Origin: Armatimonadota bacterium
Lineage (GTDB): Bacteria; Armatimonadota; Fimbriimonadia; Fimbriimonadales; Fimbriimonadaceae
DNA: 64,000 nt
Direction of reading: 5' to 3'
NCBI GenBank assembly: GCA_029781035.1
Contig: JAKOXK010000030.1
Coordinates: forward strand, 84,285 to 148,284
Positions 41,667 to 48,946 of the stretch are shown here, piece after piece. The first letter of the stretch is position 1, and the number at the start of each line of letters is the position of its first letter. The position numbers and the translations under genes are program-made. Below the pieces are notes generated by a model, which was not told where the DNA came from, searched no databases, and saw nothing but the letters and a program-made list of their open reading frames with translations.

Positions 41667-43600
41667 TCGGGGAGCCCAGACAGAGTGACCGGATCAACGA
41701 CGGCACCCGTGTCGCTCAGAAAGTACAGAACGAGCTTCGCAGCCGGGGTCCGGTCTCGCATGACGCGGATCAAAACCTCGCAGTCACCGTTGACATCGAA
41801 CGAACCGCTGTAGGGCGCTCTGTCTCCGGGCACAGGCTTGTGCGTGTCCAAGTACTTCACGATGGTCTCCCCGTTGACCCGCAAGACGACTCCAGGGGAA
41901 CCCGCTGCGACGACTTTGTACCGGCCAGGAACGGGGAAGTGGAGGCGTGCGTAAAAGACGACGACGCCTGGGCCCGACTGGAACAGTGGCTCCACGTCGA
42001 GCGATCGGCCGCTCCCAGTTACTGGAGCCCAACGCAAGGGCATCCCGCTCCGACCTGAAAACCGGTCGCTCGACTTCTGGCTCCGTTCAGCAGGGAACTC
42101 CTTGGTGAACGCTGCCCCGTCTTCGTTGGAAAACGGCCCTGCCGACCACCACGTCATCGGTGCCAACACAGGGATGCGGTAAGTGGTGGCGTCAACGGTC
42201 AAGACCAATTGCTGATCGCACTCCAGGTGGTCGGGTTGGGCGACGACACCTTGGACAATCCCCTCGCCCGCAGGCACCAAGTGAGTGTCGAGGCGGGTCG
42301 CCAACGGCCACCCGGCACCGGAAGCGATCGTGGATCGTACTGTGACGGGATCCTGCCCTCCGTTCCAAAACCGGACCGCCATTCGAAACGGAGAGCCTGC
42401 CTGACCGACCGGGCTGTCAATGTATTCGGCGACGGTCTGAAGGTCGCCGTCTTGCCAAGCCATTGCCAGGCCTAAGGGGGGTTCTGGCAGCCTTGGCTTC
42501 GGGGAAATTGGTGCTGTCGACTCCTCGGCCGGAACAGGTTGGGCCTCTTCAGTCTCCTCAGGTTCAGCGCTCACACCATCGGTCGCTTCCGTGGCGGATT
42601 CCTGTTCAGTATCGACTGTCGTCTTCGTCTCGGGAGCTGACTCCACCGTCGGGGCCATGGTAACAACTTCACCAAGGGGTGGCTCGACAACGACGGATCC
42701 GACCGCAGTTACAACATCATCGATCGTGAGCGGCGGATCAAAACTGCGGAGTCCGTGGCCAGCAACGAAATCGAGACCGAGGGGGTCAGTCCAGTCGCTC
42801 GGGAGATCACCAAACACTAGGCAAGCCAGCGTCCCGCACACCATGGCGGCCACGTCGCTGGAGGCCCCGCATCCAGCAGCCGCCAACAGGGCACCGATGG
42901 GATCCTTCGCATTGCCAAAAGCGGCCAGCGCGTAGGCCCAGGTCAGAACGGCGTGGTTCGGATCCGCAACCGCTAACGATTCGGCTCCCTGCAACTGGAT
43001 CTTTCGGACAGCGTCGGTTTGACCTAGAGTCTTGAGGACAAGTGCGACGACACGGTGGATCAGGCTGTTGCTGGGGACGACGCTCGTCGCTGACCGGACA
43101 ATGTCGACCACGCTGACCCCTCGACCAGAAACTGCGACCGCGGCAGCGATCGACCGTGCCGCCATGACTGCTTCGCCAGCGTGGTCGTAGGTAGCATCGA
43201 ATGAAGCCCAAGAAGCAGCCAGCTCCGGCTGCCCAGGAAAAGCGATTCCCCAGAAGATCGCACGGCCGAGGCTCGACGAGTCTTCAGACAGGGGATTCTC
43301 GAAGCACCCCGAAAGCGGTGCCTGGAGCCCGCGGGCGAGGTTGGCGGACGCGAACGCCGTGGCTCCTTCGCGATAGGCCCAGTGCTCTTCGAGAAGGGAA
43401 GGGACGTCAGCCGGCCGTTTGGCTTCAGCTAAAGTCTTGGCCAAGACGAGCCAGGCTTCAACCGGCGGGCAAGCCGCCATCCGTTGGGGCACAGGATCGT
43501 AGAACGAAAGCTTCGTGTAGCTGGTCCGCCCTCGGAGCGGTGCCCCCAAGGTATGACCGGCGATGGCGCCCCAGACCGCGGCGTGTGCCCGTTGGTTCAT
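41663..43600 (-). CDS. Degenerate ADP-ribosylglycohydrolase-like protein with C-terminal beta domains
   Basis: A 645-residue protein. Residues about 5-290 follow the all-helical ARH fold: HAAVWGAIAGHTLGAPLRG, AIFWGIAFPGQPELAA, DHAGEAVMAARSIAAAVAVS and CGASSDVAAMVCGTLACLVFG. The acidic metal ligands of active ARH enzymes are missing: the early DDD/TDDT position reads CPPVEAW and the late G-D-x-D-T position reads GCGASSDV. Next come an acidic Glu/Thr/Pro linker (about 310-370) and about 270 residues of probable beta-sandwich (GSPFRMAVRFWNGGQDPVTV; GVVVFYARLHFPVPGRYKVV). No signal peptide is evident. It is probably a binding protein or pseudoenzyme; the role is unknown. It is followed by the small membrane protein in a 4-base overlap. 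Confidence 0.65.
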   Translation of the reverse strand: MNQRAHAAVWGAIAGHTLGAPLRGRTSYTKLSFYDPVPQRMAACPPVEAWLVLAKTLAEAKRPADVPSLLEEHWAYREGATAFASANLARGLQAPLSGCFENPLSEDSSSLGRAIFWGIAFPGQPELAASWASFDATYDHAGEAVMAARSIAAAVAVSGRGVSVVDIVRSATSVVPSNSLIHRVVALVLKTLGQTDAVRKIQLQGAESLAVADPNHAVLTWAYALAAFGNAKDPIGALLAAAGCGASSDVAAMVCGTLACLVFGDLPSDWTDPLGLDFVAGHGLRSFDPPLTIDDVVTAVGSVVVEPPLGEVVTMAPTVESAPETKTTVDTEQESATEATDGVSAEPEETEEAQPVPAEESTAPISPKPRLPEPPLGLAMAWQDGDLQTVAEYIDSPVGQAGSPFRMAVRFWNGGQDPVTVRSTIASGAGWPLATRLDTHLVPAGEGIVQGVVAQPDHLECDQQLVLTVDATTYRIPVLAPMTWWSAGPFSNEDGAAFTKEFPAERSQKSSDRFSGRSGMPLRWAPVTGSGRSLDVEPLFQSGPGVVVFYARLHFPVPGRYKVVAAGSPGVVLRVNGETIVKYLDTHKPVPGDRAPYSGSFDVNGDCEVLIRVMRDRTPAAKLVLYFLSDTGAVVDPVTLSGLPE

Positions 43601-43630
43601 GCCGGGTTTTTACCTGGGTAGCATCATCCT

Positions 43631-44215
43631 GTGAACGGCATTGACCTGTCGCTCTTTCGCGCCATCAACGGGATGCCGGACACACAGGCTCCGTTCTGGG
43701 TCTTTTTCAGCGAAGCGACGCACAACACGGCTGGGATTCTCATCCTCGTTCTCACGTTCATCGGGTTGGTCGTTTGGAGCCGGTCCCGGGTGCCAGCCTT
43801 GTTGGTCCTTCTTGCGTTTCCTTTGGCTGACGGCACCACCAAGGCGCTGAAGTACGGGCTTCAGTGGAACCGCCCAAGCTGGCCGGACGTCCTGGCTGCC
43901 CATCCTGAATTCCACATGCGCGTCGAAGCCTCAACCGGTTTCGGGACGGCCTCAGCCCACAGCGCGAACATGATGGCCGTCGCCGTGTGCTTCCTATGGC
44001 TCTGCAGACCCGTCGGTTGGTTCTGGCTCATGATCGCTCTTCTCACTGGAGTCTCCAGAATCTACGTTGGGGAGCATTGGCCGTCGGAAGTCCTGTTCGG
44101 CTGGATCTGTGGCGCCTTGGCGGGCACAGTCGTTGTCAAGATGTGGGCCGCAGCAGTCAGTTTGAGGAACCGGAGGAAGTCTGGGTCTCAGGAATCACAG
44201 GCTGCGGATCCGTGA
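43631..44215 (+). CDS. PAP2-family membrane phosphatase
   Basis: A 194-residue integral membrane phosphatase of the PAP2 superfamily. The three catalytic motifs are present in modified form: K-x6-RP as KYGLQWNRP, the SGH motif as SAH in ASAHSANM, and SR-x5-H as SRIYVGEHWPSEV, where the usual Asp is Glu. Hydrophobic segments at LVLTFIGLVVW, LLVLLAFPLAD, VAVCFLWLC and LFGWICGALAGTV fit five or six helices. Possible substrates are undecaprenyl pyrophosphate or lipid phosphates. The start is GTG with TAGCAT 6 bases upstream. Its 3' end overlaps the convergent GerMN gene by 59 bases. Confidence 0.87.
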   Translation: MNGIDLSLFRAINGMPDTQAPFWVFFSEATHNTAGILILVLTFIGLVVWSRSRVPALLVLLAFPLADGTTKALKYGLQWNRPSWPDVLAAHPEFHMRVEASTGFGTASAHSANMMAVAVCFLWLCRPVGWFWLMIALLTGVSRIYVGEHWPSEVLFGWICGALAGTVVVKMWAAAVSLRNRRKSGSQESQAADP

Positions 44216-44720
44216 GGTCGACGTTTCCGATGGAGGACAGGGGCTTGCCGTCGACTGTGAAAAGCACTCTTCTCACCTCTGGAAATTGGGACATGGCCGT
44301 AAGGATCCCTTTGAGGATCGTCTGCTCGTCCTCAGTGCCGTATGTCGTATCAAAGCTGGAGGTGAAGTCGATCGTGGCGACCCCGGATCTGACGGTGCAG
44401 GCTTTGGCCCGTGCGTCCTTGGGCACCATGCTGAGTTGAGCCAAGTACTGGTTCACAGCGAACACCCGGGGATCCTCCTTGGTCGTGGCATGGGCGAGCC
44501 CAGGCTTGAGGGATAAGTTCCCCTTCGGATCGTAGTGCGGCGTATAGACTTTGACGTCGCCGCTCCGCTGTTCCTGGGCGGCCGGCGGGGCGGGCTTGAG
44601 GACGGTCCGTCCCGGTGAATTCATGATATAGGTGCCGAGACCGGCCACGAGTGCCAGCCCGCACAAGGCCACGAACAGGGGAGCGTTCGACCGCTTTGCC
44701 TCAACCTTTCTTTTCATCAC
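44157..44720 (-). CDS. GerMN-domain protein
   Basis: A 187-residue single-pass protein: a membrane anchor (APLFVALCGLALVAGLGTYI) follows a basic start. After a linker, a GerMN domain runs from about residue 55 to 170 (VKVYTPHYDPKGNLSLKPG, NQYLAQLSMVP, VRSGVATIDFTSSFDTTYG, QTILKGILTAMSQFPEVRRV). GerMN domains occur in spore germination proteins and, outside sporulators, in envelope proteins next to cell-wall amidases. The same pairing is seen here: it overlaps the upstream amidase gene by 20 bases. A role in peptidoglycan remodelling is inferred from this. Confidence 0.88.
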   Translation of the reverse strand: MMKRKVEAKRSNAPLFVALCGLALVAGLGTYIMNSPGRTVLKPAPPAAQEQRSGDVKVYTPHYDPKGNLSLKPGLAHATTKEDPRVFAVNQYLAQLSMVPKDARAKACTVRSGVATIDFTSSFDTTYGTEDEQTILKGILTAMSQFPEVRRVLFTVDGKPLSSIGNVDLTDPQPVIPETQTSSGSSN

Positions 44721-46251
44721 CGAAGAACACCTTGACTCCTTTGACCACGGCCTGGGCGACCGCGTCCCTGAACTCCTGCTTCTGGATGCGTTCTCTATCC
44801 TTGCTGTTGTTGAGGAATCCTAGCTCCATCAATACGGCGGGCATCTGGGCCCCCCTCAATACCGCGAAGCCTGAACTGTAAATCCTACCGTCGCTCCACG
44901 TTCCCAAGTCCGGAAGTCCGCTGGTTTTGGCGACCTCATGTCTCAAGCACTCGGCGAGCAGCATGTCCATCGAGTCGTCCTTGTGATAGAAGACGATGAT
45001 CCCTGACCGGCTTTCCTCGACCGAGTTCGAGTTGAAGTGACAACTAATGAAGAGGTCGGCGTGACTGCGGTTTGCCATTCCGGGTCTCTCGTTCAATGGG
45101 ATGAAGGTGTCGTCAGACCGGGTCAAGATCACCGATGCTCCCGCATCAGTCAGCGATTTCGCGATTGTCTTGGCCATCGGAAGAGTCTGGTTCTTCTCTT
45201 CGACGCCGTGATGGGTGGCACCATTGTCCTTTCCGCCGTGCCCAGCGTCGACCACGATCACCTTGCCCAGGAGGCCGCCCTGTGCCTTCGGACGCAGGAA
45301 CGTCACCAAAACCCCATAGGAGTCTGTGGACAAATGGAATGCCATAGGGTGAGTCAAATTGACGGTCACGCTCGCTGTGCCTTGCTTATCGTCAACCAGC
45401 GCAAACCCAGTCGTGTGCTTCGAGTCTTGGATGGGGACGTCCGCCGGGCTGTCGGTCGTTGACCCTGGCAGCGCGATCTGAACGGTGTCGGGATCGACGA
45501 AGACGGCCGATGGGCCCTGCGACGACTGACCGGTGACAGGGATGCGAATTGTGAAAGTCTCGGCGTCTTCGACCGTTTTGACAGGTTTGCCCACATGGAC
45601 AAGCACTTGACCGGCAGGAGCGGTCGAAGCACCAGCCAGCGGCAATTCGACCGTTCGACCGTCCGCCAAGGTCGGTACCTTCATCACGGCCACTGAGGGG
45701 CTCTCGAAGACACAGCGGACGATCGTCGGTGCAAACTGGGTCACTTTCCAGCCTGGAGGCAGCGCACTGACGGCGCTCTTTTCCAACTCGGCCCCTGACA
45801 CGTCGATCACCAGCCGGTCCGGGCCCTGCATCTTGAAGACGCGCGGGTGGATCGCCAACGTACAGTCCAAGCGAAACGCCTCGGCAGTGACTTCGACCAT
45901 CCTGACCTGGGAAAGGACGGTCAAGTGACCATTGTCGCTCCAGGACGAAGCAGCGCCGACGTACCGCAGGGCCTCGTCGAACGGGTAAAGACGAGTCGAG
46001 CCGACAATCTTGGACTGAAGCTGGAAAGCGCGGCCTTCAGCGAGGACGTTGGCGACTCCGTCGGTCACGTCCACGGACCATCCGATCTTGCGCATCAACT
46101 GGGGAGTGACATAGCAGTCCGTACCGACCCGAGCACCTTGATCTGAATAGGTGCCCCGGTACGAATAATCTATGGTCAAGCCGGTCTGAGCCTGGGCCCA
46201 AGCCGCCCCCATCGCCATCCATGGCGCCAGACAGGCCAGCAAACGCCTCAT
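44701..46251 (-). CDS. N-acetylmuramoyl-L-alanine amidase (Amidase_3) with AMIN-like domains
   Basis: A 516-residue exported zinc hydrolase that cuts stem peptides from peptidoglycan. A signal peptide (LLACLAPWMAMGAAWAQAQ) is followed by a copper-amine-oxidase-N-like part and AMIN-like beta domains (RVFKMQGPDRLVIDVSGAEL; TFTIRIPVTGQSSQGPSAVF). The C-terminal catalytic domain has the zinc ligands His in VDAGHGGKDNGA, Glu in VEEKNQTLPMAKTIA and His in SCHFNSNSVEES, and ends with the catalytic Glu in PAVLMELGFLNN. A perfect TATAAT lies 11 bases before the ATG. It overlaps the GerMN gene by 20 bases. Confidence 0.95.
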   Translation of the reverse strand: MRRLLACLAPWMAMGAAWAQAQTGLTIDYSYRGTYSDQGARVGTDCYVTPQLMRKIGWSVDVTDGVANVLAEGRAFQLQSKIVGSTRLYPFDEALRYVGAASSWSDNGHLTVLSQVRMVEVTAEAFRLDCTLAIHPRVFKMQGPDRLVIDVSGAELEKSAVSALPPGWKVTQFAPTIVRCVFESPSVAVMKVPTLADGRTVELPLAGASTAPAGQVLVHVGKPVKTVEDAETFTIRIPVTGQSSQGPSAVFVDPDTVQIALPGSTTDSPADVPIQDSKHTTGFALVDDKQGTASVTVNLTHPMAFHLSTDSYGVLVTFLRPKAQGGLLGKVIVVDAGHGGKDNGATHHGVEEKNQTLPMAKTIAKSLTDAGASVILTRSDDTFIPLNERPGMANRSHADLFISCHFNSNSVEESRSGIIVFYHKDDSMDMLLAECLRHEVAKTSGLPDLGTWSDGRIYSSGFAVLRGAQMPAVLMELGFLNNSKDRERIQKQEFRDAVAQAVVKGVKVFFGDEKKG

Positions 46252-46262
46252 GCGAGTACGCC

Positions 46263-46268
46263 ATTATA
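46263..46268 (-). promoter_or_regulatory. -10 box (TATAAT) of the cell-wall amidase operon
   Basis: A perfect TATAAT lies 11 bases before the amidase ATG at 46251, so the 5' untranslated region would be only a few bases. No convincing -35 box is found 17 bases upstream. Confidence 0.55.
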
Positions 46269-46351
46269 CCGGGGTTTTCCACAACTTGGTTCCTGGCTTC
46301 CGTCCTCGTGATCGGGAAAGTCTCGACGAACCCTTCCGACACGCTCCCGAG

Positions 46352-46357
46352 TAGAAT
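46352..46357 (+). promoter_or_regulatory. -10 box (TAGAAT) of tRNA-Val
   Basis: TAGAAT lies 10 bases before the first base of the tRNA, so transcription would start at or just before the mature 5' end. The same word serves several protein genes in the window. Confidence 0.45.
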
Positions 46358-46367
46358 AGATGGCTCC

Positions 46368-46443
46368 GGGCGGTTAGCTCAGTTGGTAGAGCGCCTCGTT
46401 TACACCGAGGTGGCCGTGGGTTCGAGTCCCTCACCGCCCACCA
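46368..46443 (+). tRNA. tRNA-Val (anticodon UAC)
   Basis: A complete 76-base cloverleaf. The acceptor stem is GGGCGGT/ACCGCCC (46368-46374 with 46433-46439), the D arm is GCTC/GAGC, and the anticodon stem is CCTCG/CGAGG around the loop TTTACAC, giving anticodon TAC at 46401-46403. The T loop is TTCGAGT and the CCA end is encoded (46441-46443). The T stem has one T-T mismatch at its second pair. TAGAAT at 46352-46357 is a likely -10 box. Confidence 0.97.
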
Positions 46444-46529
46444 ATGGCTCTTCAGAGGCAACAATAGAGCTGCAAGGCCGTCGTGCCATTGATCTGGTGC
46501 GGACGCGCCGGACCCGTCAGCCCAGCCTG

Positions 46530-48356
46530 TCAATCTCCGCCGTCTTTGAATCCAGGCAAGTCCAAGAGTTCGATCTTGTACTTCGCCTTGCTCGCGCCTG
46601 GAACCAAGACCAGAACATAGTCGGTGGATTTCGTGACAGAGAGGATCCCGTATCGACCCGCTTTGCCGTAATCGAGTAGCGCCAGCCTGGACTCAGTCCC
46701 GTCTTGAGTCCGACAGCTGATCGAGTATGTCCAGTCGCTAGACGTCCAGTGGACCAGGATCGGATCATTTGGTTTGGCCGTGAAGCGCCACACCTGGACC
46801 TGCCCGTCGGAGAGGTCGCCCACCGCCGGCCTGCCCTTGCCGAAGTCCTTGGCCTGGAAGACCTCCCGCTTCAGTGTGTACGGTCCGCTCCCCCCATCTC
46901 CATCCGCTGCGACCTCCAGGAGATAGCGCCCAGGCACCGAGATGACTCGGGTCGTTGTCAAGGAGTCCGAATCTACGTCGGCGACTCGGTTCCATGTGTC
47001 GTTCAGGGACGGGTCACGGAGCACGAGTTGTCCGGAGAACCCCTTGACCTTGGCTGAGAACCTCATGACGTCACCGACTTTGGCTTCAAACGACCAATAC
47101 GCGTGATCACCAATCTTTAGCAATCCCGGAGACTCGACCCCCGTGGCTAGCTCAGTCGCCACCGATTTGACCACTATAGGAAACCGATCGCTTGTGTTCG
47201 CCCTGGGAACGACTCCGATCCAAACGGTTGCGTCCTTCATGGCCTGGAAAACATGGACTCGACCATCTCTGGCTCTGCCTGTCAAGGCGACGATTGGCGC
47301 TTCCTCGCCGCTGTCCGGATTCAAGAGCTTCGGGTAGAAGGGGTTGGCCTCGGGCTTCTTGGGGTCGAGATCCGGCGTTTCCGGCTGGATGGAGGCCACA
47401 ATTTCGGTCGCAGGCATCAACGTGGGGGTCGTCACTTGGACCAAATCCCCTCTTTTGAGTTTCACGGAGTAGAGGCTGGTCACGCCGGACTGCCCGTCAC
47501 TTTGGGAGGAATGGCCATCCCATTTCAGTTCGATGGGGTCGACGAACCTGAGGCCGACCCGAACGGTCGCCTTTAGTGCCGTGTCGCGACCCCCGAGGAA
47601 GTAATAGTCTCCGTCGAGCGGTGCGATCAACGCGTTCGGAAGGACATTCCGAAACGCAGCCAGCAGGCCGGGATCAGGTAGACCCAGTGGACCGATGATC
47701 GCGCGAGGAGTGACCAGTACGGTCGGCTGGCCCTCGACCGGATTCGACACAAACTGCACAACCTGTCCCCTTTTCAGCTGGGCACGATACAGGTGTTCGC
47801 TCGTGTCGGTTACGACCCTGTCGACCGTACCGTCGTTGGGAAGGTCGGTGGAATCAAACACGCGGTACCGCATGTCGACTGGGCCGCCCGCTTTGTCGCG
47901 AAAGCAGCGCGTATGGAGAAGATAGGTGCCGGCCGACAGGCAACGCCAGAGAAGAAGGGGCCGTTGATCGCCTGGGTAGCGGTCGTCGTTGAATGCCAAG
48001 ACCTTGCTGTTGGCGTCGACGATCTCAAGAGCCGGGTCGAACGAGTCACTGGTCGCTTCGGCGATCACGACTTGTCCCGGTTTGAGTTCAAGCTTCCATT
48101 CCGTGAACTCGCCAGGCGTCAGAATGCTGTGTGAGAAGTCGCCTGTGAGGTACGTCTGGATCGTGTTCGTAATGTTCTGATTGTTTGTCTGAACGTTCGT
48201 GCCACGTCCCCCTTCCTGACCTCCGAATCCACCGCCTCCGAATCCACCGCCCCCGAATCCACCGCCACCAAAGCCACCTGGGCCGCCCTGAGCGCTGGAA
48301 CACTGAGCCAGCAAGGCCAACGAGAGCATCGCGCTCCACTGCCAAAGTCCCTTCAT
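46530..48356 (-). CDS. Secreted glycine-rich protein with PPC-like beta domains
   Basis: A 608-residue exported protein. After the signal peptide (WSAMLSLALLAQCSSAQ) comes a glycine-rich stretch in which GGFGG recurs (residues about 24-50), encoded by a 15-base tandem repeat. The rest reads as several beta-sandwich modules of bacterial pre-peptidase C (PPC) type: SILTPGEFTEWKLELKPGQV, DSFDPALEIVDANSKVLAFN and AGTYLLHTRCFR, then later YSVKLKRGDLVQVTTPTLM and VPGRYLLEVAADGDGGSGPY. No protease domain is present, so it is a stand-alone adhesive or matrix-type protein by inference. GGGGA precedes the ATG. The tRNA-Val gene lies beyond its 3' end on the other strand. Confidence 0.75.
   Translation of the reverse strand: MKGLWQWSAMLSLALLAQCSSAQGGPGGFGGGGFGGGGFGGGGFGGQEGGRGTNVQTNNQNITNTIQTYLTGDFSHSILTPGEFTEWKLELKPGQVVIAEATSDSFDPALEIVDANSKVLAFNDDRYPGDQRPLLLWRCLSAGTYLLHTRCFRDKAGGPVDMRYRVFDSTDLPNDGTVDRVVTDTSEHLYRAQLKRGQVVQFVSNPVEGQPTVLVTPRAIIGPLGLPDPGLLAAFRNVLPNALIAPLDGDYYFLGGRDTALKATVRVGLRFVDPIELKWDGHSSQSDGQSGVTSLYSVKLKRGDLVQVTTPTLMPATEIVASIQPETPDLDPKKPEANPFYPKLLNPDSGEEAPIVALTGRARDGRVHVFQAMKDATVWIGVVPRANTSDRFPIVVKSVATELATGVESPGLLKIGDHAYWSFEAKVGDVMRFSAKVKGFSGQLVLRDPSLNDTWNRVADVDSDSLTTTRVISVPGRYLLEVAADGDGGSGPYTLKREVFQAKDFGKGRPAVGDLSDGQVQVWRFTAKPNDPILVHWTSSDWTYSISCRTQDGTESRLALLDYGKAGRYGILSVTKSTDYVLVLVPGASKAKYKIELLDLPGFKDGGD
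48220..48279 (-). repeat. 15-base tandem repeat encoding GGFGG units
   Basis: Four consecutive 15-base units read on the plus strand as CCTCCGAATCCACCG (twice identical), CCCCCGAATCCACCG and the diverged CCACCAAAGCCACCT. They lie inside the 608-residue secreted protein gene and encode its GGFGG repeats. Such in-frame units can vary in number by slippage. Confidence 0.9.
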
Positions 48357-48419
48357 TCCCCGTCTCCGACTTTTGAGACGTCTTCCATACCCGGGAGTTT
48401 CAGTTCAAAGGCGTCAAGT

Positions 48420-48857
48420 TCACGACCGGGAGGCCGTCGTGTCAATGCGCTTCGAGAAGGCGTTCATGGCCGCCAGCGTCTTCTCACTCACATGGTGCTC
48501 AATGCCCTCGGCATCGACTTCAGCTGTTTCGGTGTCGAGCCCGAGGGCGAGCAGGAACGCGACGACGGTCTGGTGGCGAAGACGGCACGCCATTGCCAGG
48601 TCATGGCCCTTTGGCGTCAGTTTCACGGATCGGTACGCCCGGAGTTGCACCAGTCCCTCGCTCTCTAACCTTTTGAGGGCTTTCGAGACGGTTGGATGAG
48701 CGACTCCCACACGTGAAGCGATGTCGGTCAACCTGGCTTCACCGGACTCGTCGATCAAGTCCAGGATGATTTCGACGTAGTCCTCACCCAGTTCGAACTT
48801 GTGAGCCTGTCGGGTCTTGGCGAACCGTTGGGCCTGTTCGTGGTTTCCCACCGCCAT
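48420..48857 (-). CDS. mntR: MntR-type DtxR-family metalloregulator
   Basis: A 145-residue metal-dependent repressor. The winged-helix domain (ARLTDIASRVGVAHPTVSKA, then RLESEGLVQLRAYRSVKL) is followed by the dimerisation/metal domain (GHDLAMACRLRHQTVVAFLL; VDAEGIEHHVSEKTLAAMNAF). The HKFELGEDYVEII start and the E-x2-H-H set fit the MntR group, which represses manganese uptake when Mn is plentiful. ATG 48857 has TACAAT 9 bases upstream; ATG 48875 is an alternative but lies inside the operator half-site. It is divergent from mntH and they share an operator region. Confidence 0.9.
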   Translation of the reverse strand: MAVGNHEQAQRFAKTRQAHKFELGEDYVEIILDLIDESGEARLTDIASRVGVAHPTVSKALKRLESEGLVQLRAYRSVKLTPKGHDLAMACRLRHQTVVAFLLALGLDTETAEVDAEGIEHHVSEKTLAAMNAFSKRIDTTASRS

Positions 48858-48866
48858 ACCGATAAA

Positions 48867-48934
48867 TTGTAGCATAGGCTTACCTTTTTAGCACTGGGTT
48901 ATGCTACAATCCAAAAGTTAGCCATGGCTACAAT
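48867..48934. promoter_or_regulatory. mntR/mntH divergent operator-promoter region
   Basis: The half-site GCTACAAT occurs three times: inverted at 48867-48874, direct at 48903-48910 and direct at 48927-48934. The first two belong to an 11-base inverted repeat (ATTGTAGCATA at 48867-48877 with TATGCTACAAT at 48900-48910). The third overlaps a perfect 12-base palindrome TAGCCATGGCTA (48919-48930). Each half-site contains TACAAT, a -10-like word; those at 48867 and 48929 lie 9 and 12 bases before the mntR and mntH starts. A repressor bound here would cover both promoters. MntR as the binder is inferred. Confidence 0.75.
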
Positions 48935-48946
48935 TGAGTCGAATAG

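Noticed and set aside
46416..46432. T-stem mismatch as a sign of a defective tRNA-Val
   Set aside because: Only one T-T pair is off; all other stems, the anticodon loop and the CCA end are normal, so the tRNA should be functional.
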